Assembly (NCBI GenBank): GCA_051294375.1
Contig: CM119271.1
Span: 118,721-182,720 of the forward strand
Source: Paraspadella gotoi
Lineage: Eukaryota; Chaetognatha
DNA length: 64,000 nucleotides
Direction: 5' to 3'
Every line of letters begins with the position of its first letter. The first letter of the stretch is position 1. Below the pieces are notes generated by a model. The model was not told the DNA's origin and made no database searches. It worked only from the letters and a program-made list of their open reading frames with translations. Of this stretch, positions 31,076 to 41,804 are shown piece by piece. The position numbers and the translations under genes were made by a program.

Positions 31076-31268
31076 CTATTTTTTATTATTCTGCCTCAAA
31101 AATATCATCGTTGATCTGTTTTTTCTCTTCCTCCTCCTCCTCTTCTTCTTCCTCACTTCTCAGTAAGGCGCAGAAAATATTCTAAATTTAACTTTAATTA
31201 AAATTCTTAGACATCATGAATTTCCTTTCTATTTAATGTTTTCTACAACGACTTTATTAGTATCAGAA

Positions 31269-31308
31269 CGTACATGTTTCGGCTTACGTACAAGCCTTCA
31301 TCATCGGT
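31269..31308 (-). ncRNA. Hammerhead copy H9, core mutated
   Basis: Minus strand: ACCG, ATGATGA in place of CTGATGA, AGGCTTGTACGTAAGCC, GAAACATGTACGTTC. The change of C3 to A should inactivate it, whereas its partner in the right arm (H10) keeps CTGATGA. Confidence 0.6.
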
Positions 31309-31669
31309 AACATCTGGTTTGTGAATTTGTGAAATTATTTTGTGCAAAAGAAGAGAGAGAGAGAGAGAAAGGGCAAAGTTTCCAAGACAGAGATGAGAAA
31401 AGAATAGTGGTCAGATGTTTGGACAGGTTCAGTTGAGCACAGATTCTGAAAAAGAAATTAAATGGTGAAAGAGAGAGACAGAGACATATTAGAAACAATA
31501 CATTATTCAATGTACAACAAAGATAAATTCTTTAAACTAAAAGTTGATAATAAACATTTAACAGTTAACTACTATAAATTAGTGAATATGAAAATAAAAA
31601 ATGAAAGGTGAAAATTTGAGGAATATGAGTTTTGAAAAAAATTTAAGAATTAAGAAAAAGCTCAAAATG

Positions 31670-32104
31670 GTCTGGGCCCCCTTTGGTTGAAGCAAATGAA
31701 AGGCCTGATCGATGAGGTTGAGTCATTAACGCGTCAGTGGTTGAGAGGACAAGTCGGTTGAGCCTATTTGTGCTGGACTAGGGAGGCTTCCTTGCGGGAA
31801 GAGTCCAAGGGCTATCCGAATGTCTCTCTGGCCTGGTACGCCTGTCGACTGCCCTCTTCTCACCTGCAAGGCGGGCGGTTGTCCATTCTTGCCGCTTTCG
31901 CAACATGAGTTATGCACTCCTCCCCTTCCTCCTGCAGCCATCTTTTGGGTGGGCGCTCACACCACAGAGAGAGAGAGTGAGTTGCTGCAGGTGAAGGAGA
32001 GGCATCGTTTGCCCATTGCCTACGCAAAGGTCTCCGCCTGTTTTGTTGAGTGGATACAGGGGAATCATTGTGTGGACATGGTGGTGACGGGGCCTACACC
32101 ACCT
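31670..32104 (+). other. GC-rich centre of the fold-back element
   Basis: Left part matches the retroelement terminal region. The right part (31910-32104) has an open frame on each strand but no recognisable protein. GAGAGAGAGAGTGAGTTGCT and GTGGACATGGTGGTGACGGG are possible remnants of the opposite retroelement end. Confidence 0.45.
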
Positions 32105-32486
32105 CATTTTGAGCTCTTCCTTAATTCTTAAAAATTTTTCACTTTAACAACTATTCAAAACTCATATTCCTCAAATTTTCACCTTTCATTTTTCATTTTC
32201 ATATTCACTAATTTATAGTAGTTAACTGTTAAATGTTTATTATCACTTTTAGTTTAAAGAATTTATCTTTGTTGTAAATTGAATAATGTATTGTTTCTAA
32301 TATTTCTCTGTCTCTGTCTCTCTCTTTCACCATTTAATTTCTTTTTCAGAATCTGTCCTCAACTGAACCTGTCCAAACATTTGACCACTATTCTTTTCTC
32401 ATCTCTGTCTTGGAAACTTTGCCCTTTCTCTCTCTCTCTCTCTTCTTTTGCACAAAATAATTTCACAAATTCACAAAACAAATGTT

Positions 32487-32530
32487 AACGCTGATGAAGG
32501 CTTGTACGTAAGCCGAAACGTACGTTCTGA
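32487..32530 (+). ncRNA. Hammerhead ribozyme copy H10
   Basis: AACG, CTGATGA, AGGCTTGTACGTAAGCC, GAAA, CGTA, CGTT. Stem I (AACG with CGTT) is perfect. The stem III palindrome is reduced from ACATGT to ACGT, so activity would depend even more on pairing between two molecules. Confidence 0.7.
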
Positions 32531-32560
32531 TACTAATAAAGTCGTTGTAGAAAACATTAA

Positions 32561-32990
32561 AACGTCTCCAAATTAAAATTCTAAAAGTTAAGAACGAATA
32601 ACATTGTACTAATTAATATTTTTTTATAAAAAATATTATTATAAATTTCATAATTTACGTATTAGATCATATTTATACATAATACTAATACAATAAATGT
32701 TGAAATTTCGTCACAAAAAGTTGATAAAAAGATAACTCTTTTTGAAAAATTCCTTCATTAAGACTTTAGTAGGTCAAAAATCAGAAAAAGCTATATTTTA
32801 AGCTAAAAATTAACTTTTATATATTAAATATAGTTTTTCTAATTTTTAACTCACTTATTAAAAGAATTTTTAAAAATAAGTTATATTTTCTTTTATCAAC
32901 TTTTGACGAGGATTTCAAATCTGCAATCAAAATTAAGAAAAGCCTATTTTGAATTTTTTCAATTTTATTTTAGTACTCATGTGTAAATCC
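32561..32990. other. AT-rich, shared with 13.8 kb
   Basis: GAAAAATTCCTTCATTAAG, AAAGCTATATTTTAAGCT and similar phrases recur inverted at 13790-13930, so this is a dispersed repeat. No gene. Confidence 0.5.
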
Positions 32991-32992
32991 TT

Positions 32993-33285
32993 TCTATTTT
33001 GCTGTGTTTGTAGATTATAGACAGTTTTCAAAAACTAAATTCATTCTGTCCTTACCCTTGGCCTATTCTCACCACTGATCACTGTCTTTTCTAAACTCTG
33101 TGTTGGAAACTTTGCCCTCTCTCTCTCTCTCTCCCCTCCTTTAAATGAAAAATTTGTGAATAATTCACAAAACATTTTGGCGCTGATGAAGGCTCGAATT
33201 TGAGCCGAAACATGTTCGTCCTTTAATCATAAATTGTTGTTGCAAATATTTAAACTGTCTATAAAGGATAGTACTAAATATAAAT
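32993..33285 (+). mobile_element. Ribozyme-bearing arm, single copy
   Basis: Carries CTATAGACAG-type inverted ends (ATTATAGACAGTTT at 33014, AAACTGTCTATAAAGGA at 33254), the arm sequence (GACCACTGTC-like, GTTGGAAACTTTGCCCTCTC, CT microsatellite) and hammerhead H11. About 290 bases; a full arm with a short inverted repeat at its ends. Confidence 0.7.
33179..33222 (+). ncRNA. Hammerhead ribozyme copy H11 (intact core)
   Basis: GGCG, CTGATGA, AGGCTCGAATTTGAGCC, GAAA, ACATGT, T17, CGTCC. Core complete; stem II has five to six pairs; stem I is C-G, G-C, U-G, C-G. The expected cut lies between 33216 and 33217. Confidence 0.8.
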
Positions 33286-34560
33286 ATAGCCAAAAGCGAA
33301 AATTAAAAAACATAATTATTTTTTTTACAAACTAATTTTTACAGACGTAAATAATTAACTTTTAGAATTTTCACGCTCTACTCCTCATCCCCCTTTCTAT
33401 TCCCGGCCCTTACCCTAACTTTTCCGCCTTACCTAATTCTTTAATTAAACCTTCTCGCATCTCATCCTTCTTTTAAGTCGCTTGAAGCTCACGTCTCTTT
33501 TTCTTTTTCTTTGTTCCGTTTTTCTCCGTGGATTTTTCTTCCTCCCCCCCCCCCACGAAATCCTCAGAGACTTCGTATTTTCCCTCCCTTATTTCTCCCT
33601 CACCCACACAACCTTTCTCACAAAGCAGGCGTCATCCCCCCCCCCCCGCGTTGTTGTCGCGTCCGCCTCAATAAATCAAATCCTTTGCAGCGGTTTTCTT
33701 TTTTACGCCAGACGTGACGCTGGGATGGCGTGCAGTGAATTGGCGCAATAGCATGGCAGCATGGCTTTGCTTGTTGCAACTGGTTATGTAGAAAATGTTT
33801 TTGTATTATCTATGCCCGTGGAGTCGAAACGTCGTCGTAACGCCCGTCGAAATGTTTCAACATGAGTAGTGCCGAAGAATTAAGAAGAAAAAGTATTTAA
33901 TATTTATCAAAAAATCCACCGGAAAACTCGTAAAAACGGATTTTCCTCCGGGCGAAACGAAATTAATGAGATTTCAAACGAAGCTAAAGTAAAAAACGAT
34001 TTCTCTCTCGGAATACGGGTTTTACCTAAATTACCGCGAAAAATATTGGCCCATTTGAAAACTGGCCGAGAAAAAGTTAAGAGAGACAGTGGCGAGGCGT
34101 AACATCTTGCACAGGTTAGTTAATGTTAGGTAATGTAATTGTAAAGAAACGAGATTTGCGTTGGATTTCACTTAAGATCGAAACCCGGAGTGTTGAACCG
34201 AATCTGTGACCTCGGGTGTGAACTCAAAAGGTTAAACGTTTGACCCCGGCCCGAGTAAATGGTCTCATGGACCAGGCTAAACCAGATTTAGAGCGTGTTT
34301 AGACTAAGTAATCGATAATTTACTTTTAATTTATGAAATTTTCACGACCAATATAATGTTTTTTTTTTCTTTTTCTTTTCTATCTTTTCTTTTCTTTTCA
34401 TTATTTTTGGATTAATTCTTTTCATTTTGATTTTTCTTTCACCTCTCTGCTCTCATCCTATATTTTTAATGCGCCTCGACAGCTTATTTTTAGCGATACT
34501 ATATTAAATTATCGTTGTTGACAATAAAAAATCTTATTCATTTCCACTAGCGATACTATC
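33286..34560. other. Unassigned, with pyrimidine-rich and poly-C parts
   Basis: 33360-33720 is pyrimidine-rich with C runs at 33545-33554 and 33635-33648. Short frames there are low complexity. 33780-34270 has moderate CpG content and could be a promoter or untranslated exon, but nothing specific is recognised. Confidence 0.35.
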
Positions 34561-34566
34561 ATAATC

Positions 34567-34604
34567 AGAGAGAGAGAGAGAGAGAACCATGTTTTCATAT
34601 CAGC

Positions 34605-34661
<57 letters not shown>

Positions 34662-34690
34662 GAGAAGAGAGAGAGAGAGAGAGAGAGAGA
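34567..34690. repeat. (GA)n microsatellite
   Basis: Long GA runs interrupted by ACCATGTTTTCATATCAGCAG; the motif CATGTTTTCATATC is duplicated on the other side (34691). Confidence 0.95.
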
Positions 34691-35480
34691 CATGTTTTCA
34701 TATCGGCGTTGAATCGAAAAATGGAAACGCAATACATCGTCGATTTTGCACGAGGCCAAAAAAAAATGTGCGAAAATGAATAAAATAACGAGAAAAATAT
34801 ATTTAATATTTTTTTTATATTCCTGAATTCGCTTATTTAGAAACTTCTTTTAGAAACGCTTTAAAGTTTAATACGTTGTCATTCATTTGTTCAGTTTTAA
34901 AATTCATTATTATTATTTCTTATTTATTCTTATTTTCCTGCTTATTTTTCTTCTCCTCCAAAAAAAAGGAACTGACACTTGGCAAATTGCAAATGCGAAT
35001 GGCAGGAATTTTTTTAGTGAACGTGACACGAATTTACTAGCGAAACTTTCGACTGTGACAAGTGACAAACTCCTCGGACCGTGACAAGAGCTCGGACGGA
35101 CTTGTTTTAAGTGACTAAATCGTTTCGTGATCTTCTGATCAGCGTGTAGCACTTTTTTCTACGAAATAGGGATAAAGAAAAATCGAAAAATTCTTGGAAT
35201 TTAAGAGATTGCACCGACGAGGTTAGATTTTTACAGATTTCCGATCCTACTGAATAATTTTCAATTTTCGCTAACCGAAACGTAGAAATTCTGAGGATAA
35301 GGAATGAAACACAAGTTATTTTGTTTTTGTTTCTTTTTATTTCTAAAACTTTGTTATACAACGCAATTAAAAATTCAATTTTTTGCGTCATGTTTTTTAT
35401 TTCTAAAAAAAATCGAGATAATATTTCGCGTTGAATTAGAAAAGTCGATTTTTTCGTTTGTTTACGTTAAAAAAATTTAA
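34691..35480. other. No gene recognised
   Basis: AT-rich. Frames at 34887-35391 are short and unconvincing. Confidence 0.4.
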
Positions 35481-35484
35481 AGAG

Positions 35485-35810
35485 NNNNNNNNNNAGAGAG
35501 AGAGGAACGAGGACGCGCGAGCGAGATGGAGTCACCTCGAGTCACGCTCAAGGAGAAAACGGTCGCTCTCGTACTCGCTCTCTCTTTCCCCCTCATCGCG
35601 TCTCTTTTTAAAGAATCGAAGCTTAGGCTGCCGCTGCCGCCGCCGCCGCCGCCGCTGCCGCCGCTGCCAACGCTGATAATTATTCTCGGCCTTCGAGTGT
35701 ACAGTACAGTACAGACTTGAGGGCGTTCCGTTTAGACTTGGAAAGTCGCTCCCCCCCCGTTTGAAGAGTCCGTATATGAGGTGGCGGGCAGGGTAGACCG
35801 TCAAACTCGC
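35485..35810 (+). promoter_or_regulatory. CpG-rich segment with CCGCCG repeat, after a gap
   Basis: After 10 N (35485-35494) and a GA run the sequence becomes CpG-rich, with (GCCGCC)n at 35632-35665. A frame of 64 codons (35526-35720, MESPRVTLKEKTVALVLALS..) has a possible membrane segment, but a promoter or 5' untranslated region is at least as likely. Confidence 0.3.
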
Positions 35811-36290
35811 AATATTCAGGAAATTCAGGAAATTCAGTTCGTCAGCTGTCTAATAGTGATCTGACCCAATGTCGCCGAGTAATTAAAAGTTTTTGTTTTC
35901 TTTGTTTAGTTGTTATTAATATTTTTTTTTTTTTGCTTGAAACCAGGAAAACAAATTTGTCGTGGGATGAAACAACGTAGTTTCGCTGAGAAGTTAAGGT
36001 GATCATTATTTCCCATTCACAGCTTTTTTCCGGTTCCATTTTTCGGGCCAAAGTCGCAGCACCTGCAACGACTGCGGCGGCAAAAGTTAGGAAATGTTAA
36101 AGCCAACTGAGACGCAACCCATTCACTTGATAAGCATTTGACATCGGTCCTAACTCAAATCCGAATAATTCTTAGGAGTTAACGTTCGGCTAGCATCAGC
36201 AGCTGTTTGTTCGCAGCAGGAAGACGCATCGTCGATCGGACTCATTGCAGTCGGAAACCCTTCCCCCCCCCTCACGATTCACGAGCGAAG
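35811..36290. other. No gene recognised
   Basis: Contains AAATTCAGGAAATTCAG in tandem. Otherwise unassigned. Confidence 0.4.
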
Positions 36291-36800
36291 GAAGGGAAAT
36301 CGATTTGGATGACCTCGACGGTGAATGAGGAAAAGAAGGAAGAGGAGGAAGAAGATGGGGAGGAAGAGGAAGAGGAGGGGAGGAAGGAGGAAGTAGGGGA
36401 TGAGGAGGGAGGGAAGAGGAAGATGTGGAAGAAGAAGAGGAGGAGGAACAGGCTGAAGAGGAGGAGGAAGAGGGGGAGGATGAGGGGGAGGAAGAGTAGG
36501 AGGAAGAGGGGGAGGAAGAGAAGGTTTCAGAGGGAAGGCAAAGGGCCAGGGAGGGAGTGAGTCGTGGGGAGAGTCGAGGATGAAGTAAGTGAGAAAAAGG
36601 AAGAAGAGAGAGAAAGAGAGGGGGAAGCGGATGAAGAGGAAGAGAGAGGAAAAGGGAGGAAAATGGAGGAAGAGAGAGGAAAAGGGAGGAAGAGAGAGGA
36701 AAAGGGAGGAAGAGAGAGGAAAAGGGAGGAAGAGAGGGGTCGAGGAAAGTCGAATCGGAAGGAAATCTTTGCATGAAAAAAAGAGAGAAAACGAATAGAG
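36290..36800. repeat. Homopurine tract, 0.5 kb
   Basis: The plus strand is almost pure purine (GGAAGAGG, GGGAGGAAGAGAGAGGAAAA repeats; the last part is a perfect 22-base tandem at 36645-36730). The long frames in both strands (poly-Glu/Arg/Lys, or poly-Ser/Pro/Leu) follow from this composition. Confidence 0.85.
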
Positions 36801-37045
36801 AAGCTTGAAAGGAAATAAGGAAGTAACTAGTAAGAGATAAAAGACTGACGAGTGGGAAGTTTACAAAAGCATTAGGATGAAAAGCAAAAAGTTTTGGGGA
36901 GAAAAAAAAAGGGAAAAAATGGAGTCAAGAAGTCACGTGATCAAAAGATTTGCGTCGAATAAATGAACAAAAGAGCAACGCTGGAACCGTAGGAGGCCAT
37001 TCTAGGAAGGAAAGGAAATGCACAATTGCAGTAAATCAAGACTGA
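36801..37045. other. A-rich, no gene seen
   Basis: Nothing recognised. Confidence 0.45.
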
Positions 37046-37195
37046 ACAAATTTGAGCAAACAATTTCGGATCTGCCTACTATAAAAAAGCGGTAATCGGC
37101 TAATCAGATGATAAATCACGATAATTATTTTAATTTGTTATTCTAACTGATCAAAACAGATCGTACCATACCAAACCAATGGCTGCGCCAATATA

Positions 37196-37440
37196 TGTAC
37201 ATTTATGGCAACGGGGGGACATGTGTGATGCCTGGGGTGTGAGGCATCTCCCGACAGCTGTCGCTCAGGGCTTTGACCACCCCATGTAACTGGCGTGTTT
37301 ATGCCAAGCCCATCACACTTTAACCAGCGTGTCCGTGAGGGGATTGAACCCAGAACTCACGTTTGGTGAACGAGTACTTAGCTGTCTATTGGACAGTTTC
37401 CAAGCTGAGTTTCACCAAGCTATACGGGAGGCGAATTTTA
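37196..37440 (-). repeat. tRNA-like SINE, minus strand
   Basis: On the minus strand AATAGACAGCTAAGTACTCG could serve as an A box and GAGTTCTGGGTTCAATCCCC is a good B box. A GC-rich body (GTGATGGGCTTGGCATAAAC) follows. It differs from families A and B. Confidence 0.5.
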
Positions 37441-37860
37441 GGATTCGCCACAACATGCATCATTTTTTCATTTGGCATTTTTCAACTCACACCATTTTTT
37501 TAACTTGCATAATTTTTTTAACTTGAATCATTTTTTTAACTTGCATAATTTTTTTTAATTCGTATAATTTTTTTGTATTGCATTTTATTGTATTGTATTG
37601 TATTGTATCATTTTTCAACTTGTACTATTTTTTTAAAACGCATAATTTTTTTACTTTTTCTTTCAACTTGCATCATTCTTCAAATTGCATCATTTCTATT
37701 TCTACTAGCATCATTCTTTCAACTTGCATCATTCTTTCAACTTGCATCATTTTTTCAATATGTATAATTTTTTTAACTTGACTTGATTTTTTACTATTTA
37801 TGCTTACTCATGAATGTTTTAATTAATTAATTAAAAATGATGCAATTTGAAAAAATGATG
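37440..37860. repeat. Minisatellite, CTTGCATAATTTTTTTAA unit
   Basis: Inverse orientation of the arrays at 1.3-1.8 kb; units of 15-19 bases (TTCAACTTGCATCATT). Contains a (TATTG)n run at 37572-37602. Confidence 0.85.
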
Positions 37861-38380
37861 CAACTTGACTTTGTTTTTTTTTCATGCGAACTAATCTCCA
37901 CTTTATATTCTGCTCAATCACATACTTTCCTAACCACAAACAAAATTTCATCTCAATCCATCCATCCAAATATGATTAATTCGAGTAATTATTGGTAAAA
38001 ATTATTAAAAAGATTTAAGTTAATGTGACTTATGTTTTTTCCATTTAAACTTATTTCAACTCACACGATTCCATCGAAACTTTATATCCAGCTCAATCAC
38101 ATACTTTCCTAGCTACAAAATACAAAAAAATTCATTCCCATTTATCCATCCAATCACAAGTAATTGGAGTTTTTTTCTAGGAGGGACGGACAGACAGACA
38201 GACGGATATTTTTTTTTTGCTTAATTTATCATAATATGATGTTCTGATGTGATAAAAATGATTTACCGACAAGATTTAGGGGTGGGACCGACGGACCGAC
38301 AAAGTGAATTATAGAGTCGGAATCTGCTGATTAGCAGATCCAACTAAAAAGAAACCTAAGGAACGAAAAGAGGAAAAAAC

Positions 38381-39083
38381 AAGTTTGAGCAAACAATGTC
38401 GGATCTGCCCACGATCATTATCGTTAATTAAATAATTAATTAATAATTAATTAATTCAAGTTAATTAATTAATTAATAAGTCAATTAACTTGATCCGAAA
38501 GGTTTGTTTTGATTGATTAATTAATAATTAATTAATTAATTGACTAATTGATTGATTAACTGATTAATTATTTGATTAATTTATACATCTTGCATTTACA
38601 TTTAATATAAAAAGAAAAAGAAGCATAATCAATTAGTGAAACAGGTTTTTTAGTTTTTTCCATTTAAACTCATTTTCACTCTAACGATTCCATCTAAACT
38701 TGATTTCCAGCTTAATCACACACTTTCCTACCCACTTTCCTACCCACTTTCCTACACACTTTCCTACTTATGAGTAATTGGTGTTCAAATAATGAAATTT
38801 ATTTTTTTATTTTTTCCATTTAAATTCATTTCCAATCGGACATTTCCATCAAAGCTTCATATCCAGCTCAATCACACACTTCCCTAACCACATACAAAAT
38901 TTTCTTCCAATCCAATTGGTGTTTTTTGTTAAGGTGGGACGAACGGACAGACGGACAGACAGACGGAAAGACAGACGGACGGACATCATTTTTTTTGCAT
39001 AATTTATCATAATTCGATGTTCTGACATTATATAAGTGAATTATAGAGTCGGGATCTGCTGATAAGCAGTTCCGACTAAAAAT
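38381..39083 (+). repeat. Hairpin-ended GGAC repeat, complete copy
   Basis: Starts CAAGTTTGAGCAAACAATGT, then TTAATTAA-rich blocks, CTACCCACTTTC tandem (38724-38755), a (GACG/GACA)n run at 38938-38990, and the terminal GTCGGGATCTGCTGATAAGC then AGTTCCGACTAAAAAT. Only 30 bases separate it from the previous copy. Confidence 0.85.
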
Positions 39084-39420
39084 ATTCCAAAAAACATTCC
39101 AAGTTGAAAAGAAAGTCACACAAAAAGTAAAACAAATTTATTGCTTTGAATTATTATTGCGCTAACGTATAGGAATAGAAAAAATGGCGCTAGGGGAATA
39201 GGGTTCTACTGGTTTAGGGTAGCGGAGTAAGGGTAAAGGCATATAAGCATATACAGAAATTTTACGGAGATTTGAGATGTTATAAGCTCAATTATCGTTC
39301 TGGGAAGAACAAGGAACGGTTATTCCAAGGTGTTACGCCGCATCACTTTTCTTTTTACTTCATATATTCCTTATAGTTTATATGATTTCTTTGGTAGATA
39401 TGATGTATTAACCTTTCTTT
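39084..39420. other. No gene recognised
   Basis: AT-rich, unassigned. Confidence 0.45.
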
Positions 39421-39535
39421 TTCGTTGTTAGTTTGATAGTAAAAAAAACAAAGTTTTAATGATTTTTTACAACGAATAATAATAAAAACAAATTTGTTGT
39501 AAAAAATTATTAAAACTTTGTTTTTTCTACAAAGA
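39415..39535. repeat. Ribozyme-family remnant, inverted repeat without core
   Basis: CCTTTCTTTTTCGTTGTTAG (family end) is followed by AACAAAGTTTTAATGATTTTTTACAACGA and its near-complement (TTGTTGTAAAAAATTATTAAAACTTTGTTTT). The hammerhead core between the arms is lost. Confidence 0.6.
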
Positions 39536-39561
39536 TTTCTTTAAAAACAATGAGCAAGAAA

Positions 39562-39996
39562 CTATAGGCAAGTTATAAGTGTTTTTAATATAAGTGAAAC
39601 AGACTGACGGACAGACATAACGACCGACCGACCGAAAAGTAACTTATAGAGTTGCTCGGCGAGTACTCGCGGCGCAACTAAAAACATAGAAGATAAACGA
39701 TGGAAAAATAACGGAAAGAACTTCTCTTGAACATCTTCGTCCGAGGGTTTCGACTTCACATCCCCTTCCAAACATAAGGCATAACATCGAACGGCGTTAT
39801 TTCGAGAAGAGGTACTTGACAAAGCTGTCTTAGGTAGCAGAAGACAACAGTGCCTTGAGAGGCTGCTGCCAGAATGTTGTTTGAAAAGGGTGGGAAAAGA
39901 TAGAGGAAGAGAGGGGGAGGGGGCAGGGGACTGGAAAGGGGAGGAAGAGGGGGGAGGTGACCAGGTCAGCTGGGCCTGGTCCACTCCGATACTCAA
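39562..39996 (-). other. Open frame, 144 codons, status unclear
   Basis: Serine/proline-rich at the start; a middle part (AVRCYALCLEGDVKSKPSDE) looks protein-like; the end runs into the hairpin repeat above. No splice sites or family recognised. It could be an exon that has lost context, or chance. Confidence 0.2.
39590..39690 (+). repeat. Second hairpin-ended family (AGTTGC type)
   Basis: GACGGACAGACATAACGACCGACCGACCG, then ACTTATAGAGTTGCTCGGCG AGTACTCGCGGCGCAACTAAAAA. The layout (GGAC/GACC microsatellite, TATAGAGT, hairpin, ACTAAAAA) copies family H, but the hairpin sequence differs. Confidence 0.6.
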
Positions 39997-41750
39997 GAAA
40001 CAGATAGGGATTCCGCCTTTCAGCTTTTCCTTCTCCTTGTTTGATTGAGCCTTCCGTTTGCCATCCGAAAGGATGTTCCCGCTAGTAACGCGTGGAGGTA
40101 GAGACGTGCTGCTAGCTTAAAGAAGAGGTAGGGATGACTACATGGTGACAATTTTACAAGCGCCGGTAGAAATACGCTGTCATTTTCAAACCAGAGGTTA
40201 TTTTATTGATTTTAAAATTTAGTTGAGTAGAAAATACTAAAACTATTTATGTGCTAAAATTTTATATTGATCAGTTAAGATATGCCTTGACAATGAGTGG
40301 AGAAAGTTGGCATGTCAAATCTGGTTTCATTTTCCAACTCACTGTTTTTAAATTCTTTTTTTTTTTAAACTTTTAGCACTTTTTTAAACAAAGTATTTAT
40401 TAAAATATTAACAATATTAATATCCTCAGAAAACCCTTAAAAATATCTACTTTCTCAATATCTGCTCTGTTTCAGTGTATTTCGAAGTTTAAATTGAGTT
40501 ATCGCGTGCCTTAAAATACAGACGGACAGACAGACAGACGGACAGCCTTAATGGTTCATGATAAGATAACGATGTCAACAATTCTGAGTTGAGAGCCAAA
40601 ACTCCTCGATTGATATGACCGAACAGAAGACAGGTCAAGATAACCAAGACGACGATGACCTTGAGTAGATAGGGAACAGAAAGAACTAATGCATGTATAA
40701 ACTATTAAAACCATAGAAAATATATAGATATTAGTACAATAATGTATTGAACAATCATCGTAGCTAAGAGGAATCATAAATTATGTCGATGTAAGCTGTA
40801 TAAGGGATTAATTTTTTTTTTATTCGTGTACTATTTCTTTCTTTCTTTTCTCTTTTCTCCTTAATTCAATTTAGTTCGTATTTAAAAAAACAGCGGAACG
40901 AAGCTCTCCGTCTGTGAGACTTTAAATTCACAGTCTGTGAGATGCACAGTCTTAAATTTAAAAACAATTTCGGTCTCAAGTTTTGAATATGGAACGGGTT
41001 TTTATTTTCATATGCAGACAACTAAACATTTATAACTTAGTAAGTTAAAAAAATAAGATAAACCTAACCATATCATAATATAACCTTTTAACAATTGCGT
41101 TTTCCTTTACTCGTCATCACAACCAAATTAAAATCAAATAAATTTATGGAAGTTAATCTAAAACTCTTCCTCATCGTGATTTTGGGAGACATTTTTTTTC
41201 ATCACGCCACACATGTCGCTCCGGGCTTAGAAAAAAATCCGAAAGAACAAAGCGGTTTCTGATAATTTGGTTCCGAGCAATTTTTGCACTAGTAGCGCAG
41301 TAAATATTACAAAACCATGGATTATTTCTGAAACTGCAGTGTTTGGGCTATCCAACGCAGCCGGAACAAAGAAAATCCATAAAGGTTTTGACTAAAAAAT
41401 ACTGAAAATAAATACGGTGCTTAGTCTGATTTCCTTTTGAATTTTTTTTATTTTGCGGTATTTACTGTATAAGTCAAATAAATATATAACGGTCATGCAC
41501 TGATTCCGATTCTGTTGGGTGAAGCCTATCTTTCAAGCATAAACAAAAAAAATAAATTGACGTCATAGTAAGAAATAATAGCAATTAATCAAAAATTTTT
41601 TCTCAAAATTTATCATAATTTTTGTTTCTTACTGTTTACATGCCCTTTCAAATTATAAAATTAAAGATTACCTAATGAAACTACAATGGCTTCGGTGCAT
41701 TTCGTTGCTCGAACAAAGAAAATTCATTGATATCATAGTCTCAATATTGA
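39997..41750. other. No gene recognised
   Basis: AT-rich with a short GACA/GACG run at 40518-40542. The frame 40556-40777 is unconvincing. Confidence 0.45.
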
Positions 41751-41804
41751 GCCTTGATTCGAAATACATATACATGTATTATAATAATAAATGAAAACAT
41801 GTGG

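Larger units (their letters stand above)
31233..32560. mobile_element. Fold-back element with a ribozyme in each arm
   Basis: Left arm 31233-31669 and right arm 32105-32560 are near-identical reverse complements of about 440-455 bases: TTAATGTTTTCTACAACGAC at the outside, the ribozyme, GA microsatellite, AAGTTTCCAAGACAGAG, GACAGGTTCAGTTGAG, ACTATAAATTAGTGAATATG, and CTCAAAATG at the inside. The centre is GC-richer and resembles 2330-2570 at its left part. It looks like a non-autonomous derivative of the retroelement at 2-10 kb. Confidence 0.85.
37049..38351 (+). repeat. Hairpin-ended GGAC repeat, composite copy
   Basis: Starts AATTTGAGCAAACAATTTCGG (37049), is interrupted by a tRNA-like repeat (37196-37440), has a minisatellite (37440-37860), CACATACTTTCCTAACCACA and ATTCCATCGAAACTTTATAT motifs, a short (GACA)n run at 38188, and ends GTCGGAATCTGCTGATTAGC then AGATCCAACTAAAA. 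Confidence 0.75.

Noticed and set aside
35526-35720. Small membrane protein MESPRVTLKEK..
   Set aside because: Frame lies over a CCGCCG repeat beside an assembly gap, with no splice or homology support.
36196-36774. 192-codon Ser/Pro/Leu-rich frame and its Glu/Arg-rich antisense
   Set aside because: Result of the homopurine tract; long frames are expected there on both strands.
1313-37860. Regular arrays as CRISPR
   Set aside because: Units are 15-18 bases, directly adjacent without unique spacers, in a eukaryotic genome.
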